NCBI GenBank assembly: GCA_946614435.1
Contig: CAMOGW010000013.1
Span: 1-64,000, forward strand
Direction of reading: 5' to 3'
Length of the DNA: 64,000 nt
From: an uncultured Prevotella sp.
Lineage (GTDB): Bacteria; Bacteroidota; Bacteroidia; Bacteroidales; Bacteroidaceae
Shown here: positions 51,990 to 61,060 of the stretch, piece by piece
How positions within the stretch are numbered: the stretch's first letter is position 1
How the letters are laid out: each line of letters starts with the position of its first letter
The notes under the pieces: model-generated
What the model was told of the DNA's origin: nothing
The model's database searches: none
What the model saw: only the letters and a program-made list of their open reading frames with translations
Made by a program: the position numbers and the translations under genes

Positions 51990-52640
51990 TCATTCCAGTT
52001 TTGACCCCTCTGTCAGTTTGGGACAAAGATGAGCAAGGTCGCACTTTTCACAGTGCGGCCTTCTTGATGTGCAGACGTATCTGCCATGGAGCAGCAGCCA
52101 GTGGTGGGCGCGTGGAATGAGCTCGGCGGGGATGTTCTTCATGAGCTCGCGTTCCACCTTCAACGGGGTGTTGGCTGTCTTTGGCACAAGCCCCATGCGA
52201 TGGCTCACCCGGAACACATGCGTGTCAACGGCCATCGTTGAACGCCCGAAAGCCACAGCCTGAATGACGTTGGCCGTCTTGCGGCCCACGCCGGGCAGAT
52301 CGAGCAGCAGGTTCATGTCCATAGGCACCTCGCCACCGTGGTTCTCAACCAGCTGGCGCGACAGCTCAACCAAATGCTTAGCCTTGGCATTAGGGTAGGA
52401 GACACTCTTGATGTACTTGTAAACTTCGTCGGCTTCGACCTCAGCCATGCTGCGGGCATCGGGGAAACGGCGGAACAGTTCGGGCGTCACTTGATTGATG
52501 CGTTTGTCGGTGCACTGAGCGCTCAGCACTACGGCCACTAAGAGCTGAAACACGTTGCCGAACTCTAACTCTGTGGTCACTTCAGGCATTTGCTCTTCGA
52601 AGTAGGCCAGTATCTGTTTGTATCGTTCCTTTTTCGTCAT
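51990..52640 (-). CDS. nth: Endonuclease III
   Basis: 216 residues. HhH-GPD base-excision repair glycosylase/AP lyase: helix-hairpin-helix LLDLPGVGRKTANVI with the catalytic Lys, catalytic Asp in AVDTHVFRVSHRMGL, and the 4Fe-4S cluster CxxxxxxCxxCxxxxxC at the C-terminus (CTSRRPHCEKCDLAHLC). It removes oxidised pyrimidines. Convergent with leuB; its own -7 box (TAACTTTG) is on the minus strand at 52681-52688. Confidence 0.96.
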   Translation of the reverse strand: MTKKERYKQILAYFEEQMPEVTTELEFGNVFQLLVAVVLSAQCTDKRINQVTPELFRRFPDARSMAEVEADEVYKYIKSVSYPNAKAKHLVELSRQLVENHGGEVPMDMNLLLDLPGVGRKTANVIQAVAFGRSTMAVDTHVFRVSHRMGLVPKTANTPLKVERELMKNIPAELIPRAHHWLLLHGRYVCTSRRPHCEKCDLAHLCPKLTEGSKLE

Positions 52641-52760
52641 GTCGTTTGTCGTGAAAGAATGTTTTTCTTGTTTCGGACTGCAAAGTTAAGGCAAAAACGC
52701 GGCAATCGTATCAATTTGTCAACAATTTAAGTTAAAATCAAATAAAACCATATTAATATT

Positions 52761-52790
52761 TTGTTGTTTCGTGTCAAATTGATACCTTTG
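52761..52790 (+). promoter_or_regulatory. ilvC promoter
   Basis: TACCTTTG at 52783-52790 with TTGTTG at 52761-52766 upstream, about 45 bp before the ilvC ATG. It lies inside the 5' extension of the longest ORF, which argues for the downstream start. Confidence 0.6.
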
Positions 52791-52835
52791 CAGTCAAATC
52801 ATTATAAAAGTAATAACTTTTTAATCATTTGCACT

Positions 52836-53885
52836 ATGGCAGAAATGAATTTTGGTGGTGTCGTTGAGACTGTTGTCACCAGTAAGGAGTTTTCACTCGA
52901 GAAAGCTCGTGAAGTGTTGAAAAATGAGACGATTGCCGTTATCGGCTACGGTATTCAGGGACCTGGCCAGGCTTGCAACCTGCGCGACAATGGCTTCAAT
53001 GTGATTGTGGGCCAGCGCGAAGGCAAGACGTATGACAAGGCAGTGGCCGACGGCTGGGTGCCGGGCAAGACACTGTTCTCTATCGAAGAGGCTGCACAGA
53101 AGGGTACCATCCTCTGCATGCTGCTTTCCGATGCCGGTCAGATTCAGGTGTGGCCCACTATCAAGAAGTATCTCACGGCAGGCAAGACCCTGTACTATTC
53201 GCATGGCTTCGCCATCAACTGGAGCGACCGCACAGGCGTGGTTCCCCCGAAGGACGTCGATGTGATTATGGTGGCTCCTAAGGGTTCGGGCACGTCGCTG
53301 CGCACGATGTTCTGCGAGGGACGCGGACTGAACTGCTCATACGCCGTCTATCAGGATGCGTCGGGCAAGGCTGAGGAGAAGACCATCGCGTTCGGCATAG
53401 GTATTGGTGCCGGCTATCTGTTTAAGACCACTTTCCAGCGTGAGGCCACTTCAGACCTGACGGGTGAGCGCGGTTCGCTGATGGGTGCCATTCAGGGACT
53501 GCTGCTGGCTCAGTATGAAGTGCTGCGCGAGCACGGACACTCGCCCTCAGAGGCTTTCAACGAGACGGTTGAAGAGCTCACCCAGAGCCTTGGCCCGCTG
53601 TTTGGCGAGAAGGGCATGGACTGGATGTATGCCAACTGTTCGACCACCGCTCAGCGTGGTGCGCTCGACTGGGCTCCCCGGTTCCACGATGCCATCAAGC
53701 CCGTTATGGAATGGCTCTACTATTCAGTGCTGACGGGCAATGAGGCTCAGATCAGTATCGACTCGAACTCTAAGCCCGACTACCGCGCAGGACTGGAGAA
53801 GGAGCTGGAGGCTATGCGCAATCAGGAGATGTGGCGTGCCGGTGCAGTGGTACGTCAGCTCCGTCCGGAGAACAGTCAGGACTAA
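52836..53885 (+). CDS. ilvC: Ketol-acid reductoisomerase
   Basis: 349 residues from the ATG at 52836 (MAEMNFGGVVETVV); the ORF-track start at 52761 is in the promoter. Class I KARI: the N-terminal Rossmann domain with VIGYGIQGPGQACNLRDNG, and the C-terminal knotted helical domain with Mg2+ ligands in DLTGERGSLMGAIQGLL and the ETVEELTQSL helix. It makes dihydroxy acids for valine and isoleucine synthesis. The VGQREGKTYDKA loop governs cofactor choice. Monocistronic, with its own terminator. Confidence 0.96.
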   Translation: MAEMNFGGVVETVVTSKEFSLEKAREVLKNETIAVIGYGIQGPGQACNLRDNGFNVIVGQREGKTYDKAVADGWVPGKTLFSIEEAAQKGTILCMLLSDAGQIQVWPTIKKYLTAGKTLYYSHGFAINWSDRTGVVPPKDVDVIMVAPKGSGTSLRTMFCEGRGLNCSYAVYQDASGKAEEKTIAFGIGIGAGYLFKTTFQREATSDLTGERGSLMGAIQGLLLAQYEVLREHGHSPSEAFNETVEELTQSLGPLFGEKGMDWMYANCSTTAQRGALDWAPRFHDAIKPVMEWLYYSVLTGNEAQISIDSNSKPDYRAGLEKELEAMRNQEMWRAGAVVRQLRPENSQD

Positions 53886-53926
53886 AGCGCTCTGGCTTAG
53901 CAAGACGCACAATAATAAAAAAAAGA

Positions 53927-53967
53927 CGCGGCCATTCTTTCGTGACATGAGAGAATGGCCGCGTTTT
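53927..53967 (+). terminator. ilvC terminator
   Basis: cgcggccattct / agaatggccgcg, a perfect 12-bp GC-rich stem with a 13-nt loop followed by TTTT. Confidence 0.9.
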
Positions 53968-53976
53968 GTTGTCTTT

Positions 53977-54047
53977 ATCAGTCTTTTTTATCAGTCTTTT
54001 TATCAGTTTCTTTTTCAGTCTTTTTATCAGTCTTTTTTTTAGTCTTT
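53977..54047. repeat. Degenerate TATCAGTCTTTTT repeats
   Basis: About six imperfect 11-13 bp units (tatcagtcttttt) run from the ilvC terminator into the last codons of the HAD gene. The spurious ORF 53812..54072 translates them as a Lys/Leu run. Confidence 0.8.
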
Positions 54048-54773
54048 CAGACATTGATAGAAAGACTGCCATTCGTGGCTGAAGGCTGTCATCTCGGAGA
54101 AGAGCAAGTTGGCTCCTGCACCGAGCAGTGCCTTGTCGGGCAGAGGGCCGGTGTTCACCGCTACGGTGAATATCTGTGCGGCCACACCAGCTTGCACGCC
54201 AAGCGGAGCATTCTCTACCACGATGGCCTGCCAGGGGCGGAGCTGTCCCGCCTTCTTGAGACCAGCCAGGTAAGGGTCTGGATTTGGCTTGCCTCTTCTG
54301 ATGTCGTAAGCTGTCGTAATGTTCTGTTCGTCAATAAATTCCGAGAAATCGTTTAACAGTCGGTTAATGAGTGGGCGCTGTCCGCTTCCTGTAACAACTC
54401 CTACGGTCAGTCCACATGTTTTGATTTGTGCCATCAGCTCTTTCACGCCTGGCATGATGCGCGTTTCGGGCAAGGCATGGAAGCAGCGTGTCTTCTCGTC
54501 GTACATGCGCTGTGCTTCTGCCTCGTCTATGTCGCGTCCTTGCTGCTGTCTCACCATCATGCGAATGGTGTCAACGCCGCGAGCACCTTCAGTGGCATAG
54601 GCGTCTTCGGCGGTCATGCTGATGCCGAACTTTGCCATCGACTGTTGCCAGGCAACGGCATGGTTGGGCATGGAGTCGTAGAGCACTCCGTCCATATCAA
54701 AAAGCACGGCTTTGGGGCATAATGCCTCAAAACCGTGCTTTGTGAGATATTCAATAATATATTCCTGATACAT
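54039..54773 (-). CDS. HAD superfamily phosphatase, beta-phosphoglucomutase-like
   Basis: 244 residues. Motif I AVLFDMDGVLYDSMP with the nucleophile Asp (about residue 26), a cap domain (about 40-110), motif II in VGVVTGSG, Lys in RRGKPNPDPYL and the final acidic motif reading VVENAPLGVQAG. The first ~20 residues precede the fold. Substrate is probably a sugar phosphate. It lies downstream of pgi on the same strand (30 bp), hinting at central sugar metabolism, though that is only context. Confidence 0.87.
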   Translation of the reverse strand: MYQEYIIEYLTKHGFEALCPKAVLFDMDGVLYDSMPNHAVAWQQSMAKFGISMTAEDAYATEGARGVDTIRMMVRQQQGRDIDEAEAQRMYDEKTRCFHALPETRIMPGVKELMAQIKTCGLTVGVVTGSGQRPLINRLLNDFSEFIDEQNITTAYDIRRGKPNPDPYLAGLKKAGQLRPWQAIVVENAPLGVQAGVAAQIFTVAVNTGPLPDKALLGAGANLLFSEMTAFSHEWQSFYQCLKD

Positions 54774-54803
54774 CTATTGAGTGATCACTACAGTTTCTTT
54801 TGT

Positions 54804-56159
54804 TTAAGCCTCCTTGGCCAGGCGCTCCTTGATGGCCTTCGAGTCGGCCTCATAGCCGGGCTTGTCGAGCAGGGCAAACATGTTCTTCTTGTAGGCTTCT
54901 ACACCAGGCTGGTTGAAGGGGTTCACGCCGAGCACGTTGCCACTGATGCCGCATCCGATCTCGAAGAAATAGATGAGCTGGCCAATGTAGAACTCGTTCA
55001 GCTTGGGCACTGAGATGCGGATGTTGGGAACACCGCCGTCAACATGAGCCAGACGGGTGCCGAGCTCAGCCATCTTGTTCACTTCGTCCACACGCTTGCC
55101 AGCCAGGAAGTTCAGACCGTCCAGATTCTCCTCGTCTTCGGGGAAGAGCAGCTTCTTCTCAGGCTCCTCGACAGAGATGACCGTCTCGAAAATGGTGCGC
55201 TCACCGTCCTGAATCCACTGACCCATAGAGTGCAGGTCGGTGGTGAAGTCAACGCTGGCGGGGAAGATGCCCTTCTTGTCCTTGCCTTCACTTTCTCCGT
55301 AAAGCTGCTTCCACCATTCGCTGACGAAGTGCAGCTTGGGCTGATAGTTCACCATGATCTCGATCTTCTTGCCGGCCTGATAGAGCCCGTTGCGGACGGC
55401 AGCATACTGAGCTGCCAGGTTCTCGGCGAAGGGAACGTCCTTGCCGCAGCACTTCTCCATGGTCTGTGCACCCTCTACGAGTGCCTTGATGTCGAATCCT
55501 GCACAGGCGATGGGCAGCAGTCCTACCGGCGTGAGCACTGAGAAGCGTCCGCCTACGTTGTCGGGAATAATGAAGCTCTTGTAGCCCTCCTTATCGGCAC
55601 ATGTGCGTGCAGCACCGCGCTTGGCATCGGTCACGGCCACAATCACCTTCTTGGCTTCCTCCTTGCCGCGCTGAGCCTCGCACTGCTTCTTGAGCAGACG
55701 GAAGGTGAGTGCGGTCTCGGTGGTAGTGCCGCTCTTTGAGATGTTGATGACACCAAACTTCTTGCCTTTCAGATATTCGGTCAGCTCGAACAAATAGTCT
55801 TCACCGATGTTGTTGCCGGCAAAGAGGATGGTGGGATTCTGCTTGTCCTGAATGAGCCAGCCAAACGAGTTGCTCAGTGCCTCGATGACGGCACGTGCTC
55901 CTAAGTAGCTGCCGCCAATACCTGCCACTACTACGGCTTCGCAGTTCTCGTGCAGCACCTTTGCCGTGGCTTCAATCTCTGCAAGGAATGCAGGCGTGAT
56001 CTCGCTGGGCAAGTGCAGCCAGCCAAGGAAGTCGTTACCAGGACACGTGCCATTCTCCAGGGCCTCTTGAGCGGCCTTCACCTGCGGCTCGAAAGCAGCC
56101 ACAGCACCTTCTTTCAGAAAGCATGATGCTTTTGAAATGTCAAGACTAATGTTCTTCAT
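54804..56159 (-). CDS. pgi: Glucose-6-phosphate isomerase
   Basis: 451 residues, the shorter bacterial PGI form as in Firmicutes. Two SIS domains: [16 protein letters not shown] and [22 protein letters not shown]; the catalytic Glu is near [17 protein letters not shown] and the His/Lys region in [31 protein letters not shown]. It converts glucose-6-phosphate to fructose-6-phosphate. A TAATTTTG box on the minus strand (56199-56206) precedes it. Confidence 0.95.
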   Translation of the reverse strand: MKNISLDISKASCFLKEGAVAAFEPQVKAAQEALENGTCPGNDFLGWLHLPSEITPAFLAEIEATAKVLHENCEAVVVAGIGGSYLGARAVIEALSNSFGWLIQDKQNPTILFAGNNIGEDYLFELTEYLKGKKFGVINISKSGTTTETALTFRLLKKQCEAQRGKEEAKKVIVAVTDAKRGAARTCADKEGYKSFIIPDNVGGRFSVLTPVGLLPIACAGFDIKALVEGAQTMEKCCGKDVPFAENLAAQYAAVRNGLYQAGKKIEIMVNYQPKLHFVSEWWKQLYGESEGKDKKGIFPASVDFTTDLHSMGQWIQDGERTIFETVISVEEPEKKLLFPEDEENLDGLNFLAGKRVDEVNKMAELGTRLAHVDGGVPNIRISVPKLNEFYIGQLIYFFEIGCGISGNVLGVNPFNQPGVEAYKKNMFALLDKPGYEADSKAIKERLAKEA

Positions 56160-56308
56160 TGATTCTGTTTTTTAGGATTAAAAAATTATATGTTTCTGCA
56201 AAATTACGAAAAATCGAGTGCCAAACACGATTTTGATTGTTAATCTAATCAAAAATACGCTGAATTTATCCGAATTTCATCTGTTGGGTGGCATGTTTTC
56301 AGGAAGTG

Positions 56309-57412
56309 TCACTCCTCGATGTGTGAGAGCGAGTGGGCGAGTGATGCGAAGAAGTTGGTGAAACTCTCCATCGGATAATAGGAGAAGTTGCGGGCTGACT
56401 GCCGCACGTGCCACATCATAGCCGACGAGTTAGAGGCGTGGACAAAGATGTCGCTGCCCTGCTGGAAATACCAGTTGGTCTTGGCCGTCCGCAGCTTGAA
56501 CAGCTCCTGCATCACCCGGTCGTCGTGCTTGCCGTTGATGGTGGTGAAGGGAATCTCGTCTTCGGTGAAGTTCAGCAGGTCGATGAGCAGGATGGCTGTG
56601 AGCAGGGCAATGCGCTTCATGTGCAGGCGGTCAATCCATTCTTGCAGTTTCACGTAGTCAACTTTGTCGCCTTCCTTCCTGAGAAATACGCCGAAGTCGG
56701 TGATATATTTGATTGATATGCCATTGCTCAGTATGTTTTGGGCGATGCGAAGCAGGATAAGTAGCATGTTGAGCGTGTTTGATGTCACCTCGATGCGTGC
56801 TTGTCCCATCTTGATGTAAGAAGGCTCGTTCTCACGGAATTCCTTCTCGATGATGTTGCTCAGCGTGTGATTGAGCAGCTTGTTAGTCAGCGTGTGCAGC
56901 CGATGGTGATGCTCAATCGTCAGTCCCTTCCATTCGTATGTCAGCATCTGACTGTCGTTGTCGTTGATTATGGTGCAGTTGTCTCTTGCCCACTTGTCGG
57001 CTTTGTTGCCTTGTGTCTGATAGGGGAAGAAGAATGCGATGTTCTGACAGGCTCTGTGCTGAGGGTGGTCGTAGAGCAGGGCCTCTTTTACTTCGCTCAT
57101 CAGGATGGGGCGCAACTGCTGCTGGTTCAGAATCGTGTAGATTTCGTGCAGGGCTGTAGTCTTTGTGGTGTACTCGCTGGCCATCTTCTCAGCCGTCTCT
57201 TTCCATGTGCTCGCCAGGTCGTCGGGTATCTGCAGGAAAAACTGGTCCCTGCACTTCACTATTCCGTCGTAGATGAGTGCAGGCAGTTCGTGCATGATAG
57301 AATACTGATAAACACGTCGCCACTTCCATGCCGACATGGGTTCTATTTCTTCTTCTTCGCCGAAGACTCCTGCACGGAGCAGTCGGAAAAAATTGCGTGC
57401 AATGATGTCCAC
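56309..57412 (-). CDS. Nucleotidyltransferase family protein (NTP_transf_5 type)
   Basis: 367 residues. The layout matches the NTP_transf_5 family: a helical N-terminus (FFRLLRAGVFGEE), a middle part with the acidic pocket expected in the family less clear than usual, and TYEWKGLTIEHHHRLHTLTNKLLN, followed by a helical C-end (LRIAQNILSNGISIKYITDFGVFL). Members often lie near glycan or capsule genes and their substrates are unknown. The usual DxD pair is not obvious (nearest is INDNDSQ), so activity is uncertain. Confidence 0.6.
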   Translation of the reverse strand: MDIIARNFFRLLRAGVFGEEEEIEPMSAWKWRRVYQYSIMHELPALIYDGIVKCRDQFFLQIPDDLASTWKETAEKMASEYTTKTTALHEIYTILNQQQLRPILMSEVKEALLYDHPQHRACQNIAFFFPYQTQGNKADKWARDNCTIINDNDSQMLTYEWKGLTIEHHHRLHTLTNKLLNHTLSNIIEKEFRENEPSYIKMGQARIEVTSNTLNMLLILLRIAQNILSNGISIKYITDFGVFLRKEGDKVDYVKLQEWIDRLHMKRIALLTAILLIDLLNFTEDEIPFTTINGKHDDRVMQELFKLRTAKTNWYFQQGSDIFVHASNSSAMMWHVRQSARNFSYYPMESFTNFFASLAHSLSHIEE

Positions 57413-57463
57413 TTTTTCTATGATGAATGAATCGTTTATATATAATAGGTGTATCGCTTTGTA

Positions 57464-58756
57464 TCAGGAGTATCTTCGGGGATAGCGCAGCAAGATGGCT
57501 CCGAGTGCGGCTATGCCAATAGCCAAGGGATAGTAAAGGTGTGGCAGTATGGCAATGGGGTTGATTGCTGCCAGTCCTGCTGCCATGAGTAGCTGTGCGC
57601 CGTAGGGTAGGAGTCCTTGCGTGAAGCAGGAGAATGTGTCGAGCAGAGAAGCGCATTTGCGAGGGTCGAGACCGAATTTCTCGCCTATTTTCCGCGCTAT
57701 GCCGCCCACCGTGATGATGGCTACGGTGTTGTTGGCTGTGCAAATATTGATGACACTCACCAGTGCTGCAATCGAAAGCTCGGCTCCTCGCTTGTTGTGA
57801 ATGTGCTGGGTAAGTCGGTTAATGATGTAGTCGATGCCTCCGTTATGCTTGATGACCTCCAGCAATCCGCCTGCCATGAGCGTGATGATGATGAGTTCAG
57901 CCATTCCGATGATGCCGTTGCCCATAGCCTGGAACCATCCGAATACATCGAAAGAGCCATTGGCCAGGCCTATGATGCCTGTGAGCAAAATGCCCAGCGT
58001 GAGTACAGCCATCACGTTGAGTCCGAATATTGCGGTGATGAGTACCACTAGATAGGGCACCACTTTCCAGAAGTCTACAGCCGAGATGTCGCTGGGAACG
58101 CTGATTCCCTGCCCAAGAAAGACATAGACCATCAAGATGACGAAAGCAGCAGGAACCACGAAGAACGAGTTGACGCGAAACTTGTCGCTCGGCTGGCAGC
58201 CTTGCGTCTGGGTAGCAATGATGGTCGTGTCGCTGATGAATGACAGATTATCGCCAAAGAACGAACCGCCCACTACGATGGCAGTCATCATTGCTACCGA
58301 GGCTCCTGTCTGTGTGGCAACGCCTGCGGCAATAGGTGTGAGTGCCACAATGGTGCCTACGCTGGTGCCGATGCTGAGCGAGATGAAGCAGGCTGCAAGG
58401 AAGAGTCCAGCCAGCAACATCTGCGAGGGAAGCAGTGATAGCGTGAGATTGACTGTGGCATCGATAGCTCCCATGACTTTGGCAGAATTGGCAAATGCTC
58501 CTGCCAGTATGAAAATCCATATCATGAGCATCATCTCAGGCGTTCCGGCACCACGACTGTACACGTTGACGCGTCGGCGCAGCTTCCCTTTTGTCGTAGC
58601 GATGGCGTAAATACTTGATGCCAAGAAAGCTACGGTGATGGGGATGATATAGAAGTTGTGGGCGACGATGCTTGTAACGAGATACAAAATGATGAACACT
58701 AACAGGGGCGATAGTGCCAGCAGTCCTTGAAGATGTTTACCAGATGTAGTGCTCAT
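57464..58756 (-). CDS. NhaC-type Na+/H+ antiporter family protein
   Basis: 430 residues from the ATG at 58756 (MSTTSGKHLQGLLALSPLLVF); the ORF-track start lies in the promoter. Roughly 11 hydrophobic helices; conserved-looking polar patches SLSIGTSVGTIVALTPIA, GGSFFGDNLSFISDTTI and VINICTANNTVAIITVGGIA are characteristic of the Na+/H+ antiporter (NhaC/YuiF) superfamily. It probably exchanges cations or small organic ions across the inner membrane. A TAATTTTG box (minus, 58781-58788) precedes it. Confidence 0.82.
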   Translation of the reverse strand: MSTTSGKHLQGLLALSPLLVFIILYLVTSIVAHNFYIIPITVAFLASSIYAIATTKGKLRRRVNVYSRGAGTPEMMLMIWIFILAGAFANSAKVMGAIDATVNLTLSLLPSQMLLAGLFLAACFISLSIGTSVGTIVALTPIAAGVATQTGASVAMMTAIVVGGSFFGDNLSFISDTTIIATQTQGCQPSDKFRVNSFFVVPAAFVILMVYVFLGQGISVPSDISAVDFWKVVPYLVVLITAIFGLNVMAVLTLGILLTGIIGLANGSFDVFGWFQAMGNGIIGMAELIIITLMAGGLLEVIKHNGGIDYIINRLTQHIHNKRGAELSIAALVSVINICTANNTVAIITVGGIARKIGEKFGLDPRKCASLLDTFSCFTQGLLPYGAQLLMAAGLAAINPIAILPHLYYPLAIGIAALGAILLRYPRRYS

Positions 58757-58852
58757 GTCGCTTATCAAATCTTTCGTCTGCAAAATTACATATTTTTGTC
58801 GGAAACAGATAAAAAACAAGCGTATATGTGAGGTCGTTATAAAAAAATAAAC

Positions 58853-58860
58853 TAATTTTG
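58853..58860 (+). promoter_or_regulatory. -7 box of the zinc metallopeptidase gene
   Basis: TAATTTTG about 30 bp before the ATG at 58890, divergent from the antiporter gene's own box at 58781-58788. Confidence 0.55.
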
Positions 58861-58889
58861 CAGAATACTAGAAATCTAAAAAAAAGAAT

Positions 58890-59771
58890 ATGAAACTGAC
58901 AGGCAGACGCGAGAGCTCGAATGTAGAGGACCGTAGAGGTATGGGAATGGGAACTAAGGCAGGAATAGGTGGTATAGGCGGTATTATCATTATCGCTCTT
59001 TTCACCTTTCTTCAAGGTGGTAATTTTGGCGATGTGATCAACAATGTAGTACAACAGGGAGGTCTTGGCTCGGTGGTTGAAGAGCAGGCTTCAGGCCAGC
59101 GCGAGTTTACGCCAGAGGAAGAGGAACTGGCTAAGTTCTCACGTATTATCCTGGCTGGAACTGAAGATGTGTGGAGCAGGATTTTCCAAGAAAACGGCTA
59201 TGGACAATACACGCCTCCCACTCTGGTACTGTTTACTGATCAAGTGAACTCGGCATGCGGATCAGCTTCCGCTGCTGTAGGACCGTTCTATTGCTCGGGC
59301 GATCAGAAACTGTACATCGACTTGTCGTTCTTCACACAAATGAAGTCGCAGCTGGGAGCCGACGGTGACTTCGCCTATGCCTACGTGATAGCTCACGAGG
59401 TGGGTCATCATGTGGAGTATCTTCTCGGAACGCTCAACCAGGCACATCAGGCTATGTCGAGAGCCGATAAAGTGACGGCCAACAAGCTCAGTGTGCGACT
59501 AGAGCTGCTGGCCGACTTTTATGCTGGTGTATGGGCTCACCACGATAATGAACTTTTCGGTTCGATAGAACAAGGCGACTTGGAAGAAGCCATCGATTGT
59601 GCCAAGAAGATAGGCGACAATTACTTACAAGAGAAAGCTCGTGGCTACTCGCAGCCAGAATCATTTACTCACGGCACTTCAGCTCAACGCATGAAATGGC
59701 TCAAACTGGGCTTCGTGACAGGTGACATGAAGCAAGGTAGAACGTTTGACTTGAGCGACGATGAGTTGTGA
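58890..59771 (+). CDS. YpfJ-family neutral zinc metallopeptidase
   Basis: 293 residues. The N-terminus is MKLTGRRESSNVEDRRG followed by a Gly-rich membrane anchor (IGGIGGIIIIALFTFLQGG), the typical opening of the KPN_02809/YpfJ family. The zinc site is HEVGHHVE (about residues 171-178), and an ELLADFYAGVWAHH block supplies the third ligand. Two pairs of Cys (ACGSASAAVGPFYCSGD) are conserved. It is probably membrane-anchored and faces the periplasm; the substrate is unknown. Confidence 0.9.
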   Translation: MKLTGRRESSNVEDRRGMGMGTKAGIGGIGGIIIIALFTFLQGGNFGDVINNVVQQGGLGSVVEEQASGQREFTPEEEELAKFSRIILAGTEDVWSRIFQENGYGQYTPPTLVLFTDQVNSACGSASAAVGPFYCSGDQKLYIDLSFFTQMKSQLGADGDFAYAYVIAHEVGHHVEYLLGTLNQAHQAMSRADKVTANKLSVRLELLADFYAGVWAHHDNELFGSIEQGDLEEAIDCAKKIGDNYLQEKARGYSQPESFTHGTSAQRMKWLKLGFVTGDMKQGRTFDLSDDEL

Positions 59772-59788
59772 CTGCTGAACGACGAGGC

Positions 59789-60604
59789 TTAATCTTCGCT
59801 GTATTCACTGAGGTTGGCGGCCTCCTCGTCGGGATCGTCGCTGCCCAGATCCATCATCGTCGAATAATTATCCTCCGTGATCTCGTCGTCGTTGGGACCT
59901 TCCATCTCAATGTCGTCCTCGTCGGGCTTATTGTAGTTGTCTTCAATCTCAACATCGCTGTCATCGTCCTCGTTCTCGTCGTCATTGTTCATGAGAGTAG
60001 CCATCTTGATGCGTGGCTTTTCTGCCTCGGGCTTTGCCTTTGCAAAGATGGCTTCCACCCAAGTGCCTTTAGCTACTTCGAGCACTTCGAATCCGTCGGC
60101 AATCTTCTTCTCATACATGCCGCCTTTCTTGTGCAAGCGGTCCTTGGGAAGGGTAGTGGTGGATATGTCGAATCCGCTTTCGATAATATCCTTGATGCTC
60201 TGCGACAGCGAGTCCCAGCCACCGCCAAAGTTACGGTCGAGCACCTCGCAGAGCTTGGCTGCCGAGATGTGGCGGATGTTCTCGTAGGTAAGGTCGGTCA
60301 CACGAACGATGGGGCGCTTCTTGATGGCCCAGAGCATCTTCTTGTCCTCGTCCACTTTGACCAGTGCCACCTTGTAGCCTTGCTTTTCATATTTTTTCTT
60401 GACAATAGGCGTGTCTTCATTGATTTCCTCAATCATGAAAGCACTTCTTATGATGTCGGTGTAGTGCCGCAGGTTATCCTTCACTTCGTTGTCTTTCTCT
60501 GCTCCTTCCAACATGCGGAAGATGTCGTTCTCCTGCACGTCCCAAACACTGCTTTTGGTCAGGGTCTTGAGCGTAAGTGTCTTTTTTTCAGAATCTTGAC
60601 TCAT
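59789..60604 (-). CDS. Conserved-looking hypothetical protein with acidic tail
   Basis: 271 residues. The first ~190 residues form a basic-to-neutral globular part (KSSVWDVQENDIFRMLEGAEKDNEV ... AIKKRPIVRVTDLTYENI ... GFDISTTTLPKDRLHKKGG); the last ~75 are strongly acidic (NNDDENEDDDSDVEIEDNYNKPDEDDIEME). No membrane or signal segment. Such tails often bind nucleic-acid-binding partners or metals, but nothing specific can be said. I do not recognise the family. Confidence 0.65.
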   Translation of the reverse strand: MSQDSEKKTLTLKTLTKSSVWDVQENDIFRMLEGAEKDNEVKDNLRHYTDIIRSAFMIEEINEDTPIVKKKYEKQGYKVALVKVDEDKKMLWAIKKRPIVRVTDLTYENIRHISAAKLCEVLDRNFGGGWDSLSQSIKDIIESGFDISTTTLPKDRLHKKGGMYEKKIADGFEVLEVAKGTWVEAIFAKAKPEAEKPRIKMATLMNNDDENEDDDSDVEIEDNYNKPDEDDIEMEGPNDDEITEDNYSTMMDLGSDDPDEEAANLSEYSED

Positions 60605-60938
60605 AGTACTATGTTGTTTTTGTTTTATATCTGCTGCAAAGATAATGAAAAGTTGTCATTTACGTCATAATAGGTGATTAGTTTTTTCTGAAAAAAGCGT
60701 TAAAAGATTCATAAGTCAAATTCGCGTCTCCGCTTTGGGGAGCACTTCAAAACATCTGCTCCCATCTGCTCCGCTGTTAATCGTTTGATTGACAGTGCGT
60801 TGCAGATGGGAGCAGATGGAGCAGATGTTTTTCAACTTTTCTCTGTAATGTGTCGAATGCCGGTTCGTGAAGTCTTCAGACCGACTTCGCAGTCTTGGAT
60901 GTCTCACAGCATGCCGCAGGCAATATTACACTGAGTTT
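60605..60938. other. Intergenic stretch with an inverted array of ATCTGCTCC units
   Basis: No gene seen. At 60752-60772 catctgctcccatctgctcc and at 60802-60828 gcagatgggagcagatggagcagatg form long inverted arms about 30 bp apart, each built of 9-10 bp direct repeats. It could fold as a large hairpin. Confidence 0.6.
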
Positions 60939-60940
60939 CA

Positions 60941-61050
60941 GTCTATATCATCTCGCGATTCTGGCTATGTCGTTTCGTGATTTAGGCTATGTCGTTTCGT
61001 GATTTAGGCTGTATCGTTCCGTGATTCAGGCTGCATCATGTTGTGATTCA
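60941..61050. repeat. 22-bp tandem repeat downstream of uxaA
   Basis: Five units of exactly 22 bp: 60941-60962, 60963-60984, 60985-61006, 61007-61028 and 61029-61050, consensus ggctatgtcgtttcgtgattta. Units 2 and 3 are identical, the others differ at several positions. A decayed sixth start (ggctatattc) touches the uxaA stop codon. Spacers are absent, so this is not a CRISPR array. Confidence 0.9.
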
Positions 61051-61060
61051 GGCTATATTC

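Noticed and set aside
53812-54072. 86-residue Lys/Leu-rich ORF
   Set aside because: Translation of the tatcagtcttttt repeats and the ilvC terminator.
59768-60670. 300-residue plus ORF
   Set aside because: Antisense of the acidic-tail protein; Val/Leu/Ile-rich because GAN codons read as NTC on the other strand.
60941-61050. CRISPR array
   Set aside because: Units are contiguous 22-mers without spacers and diverge gradually; no cas genes in the window.
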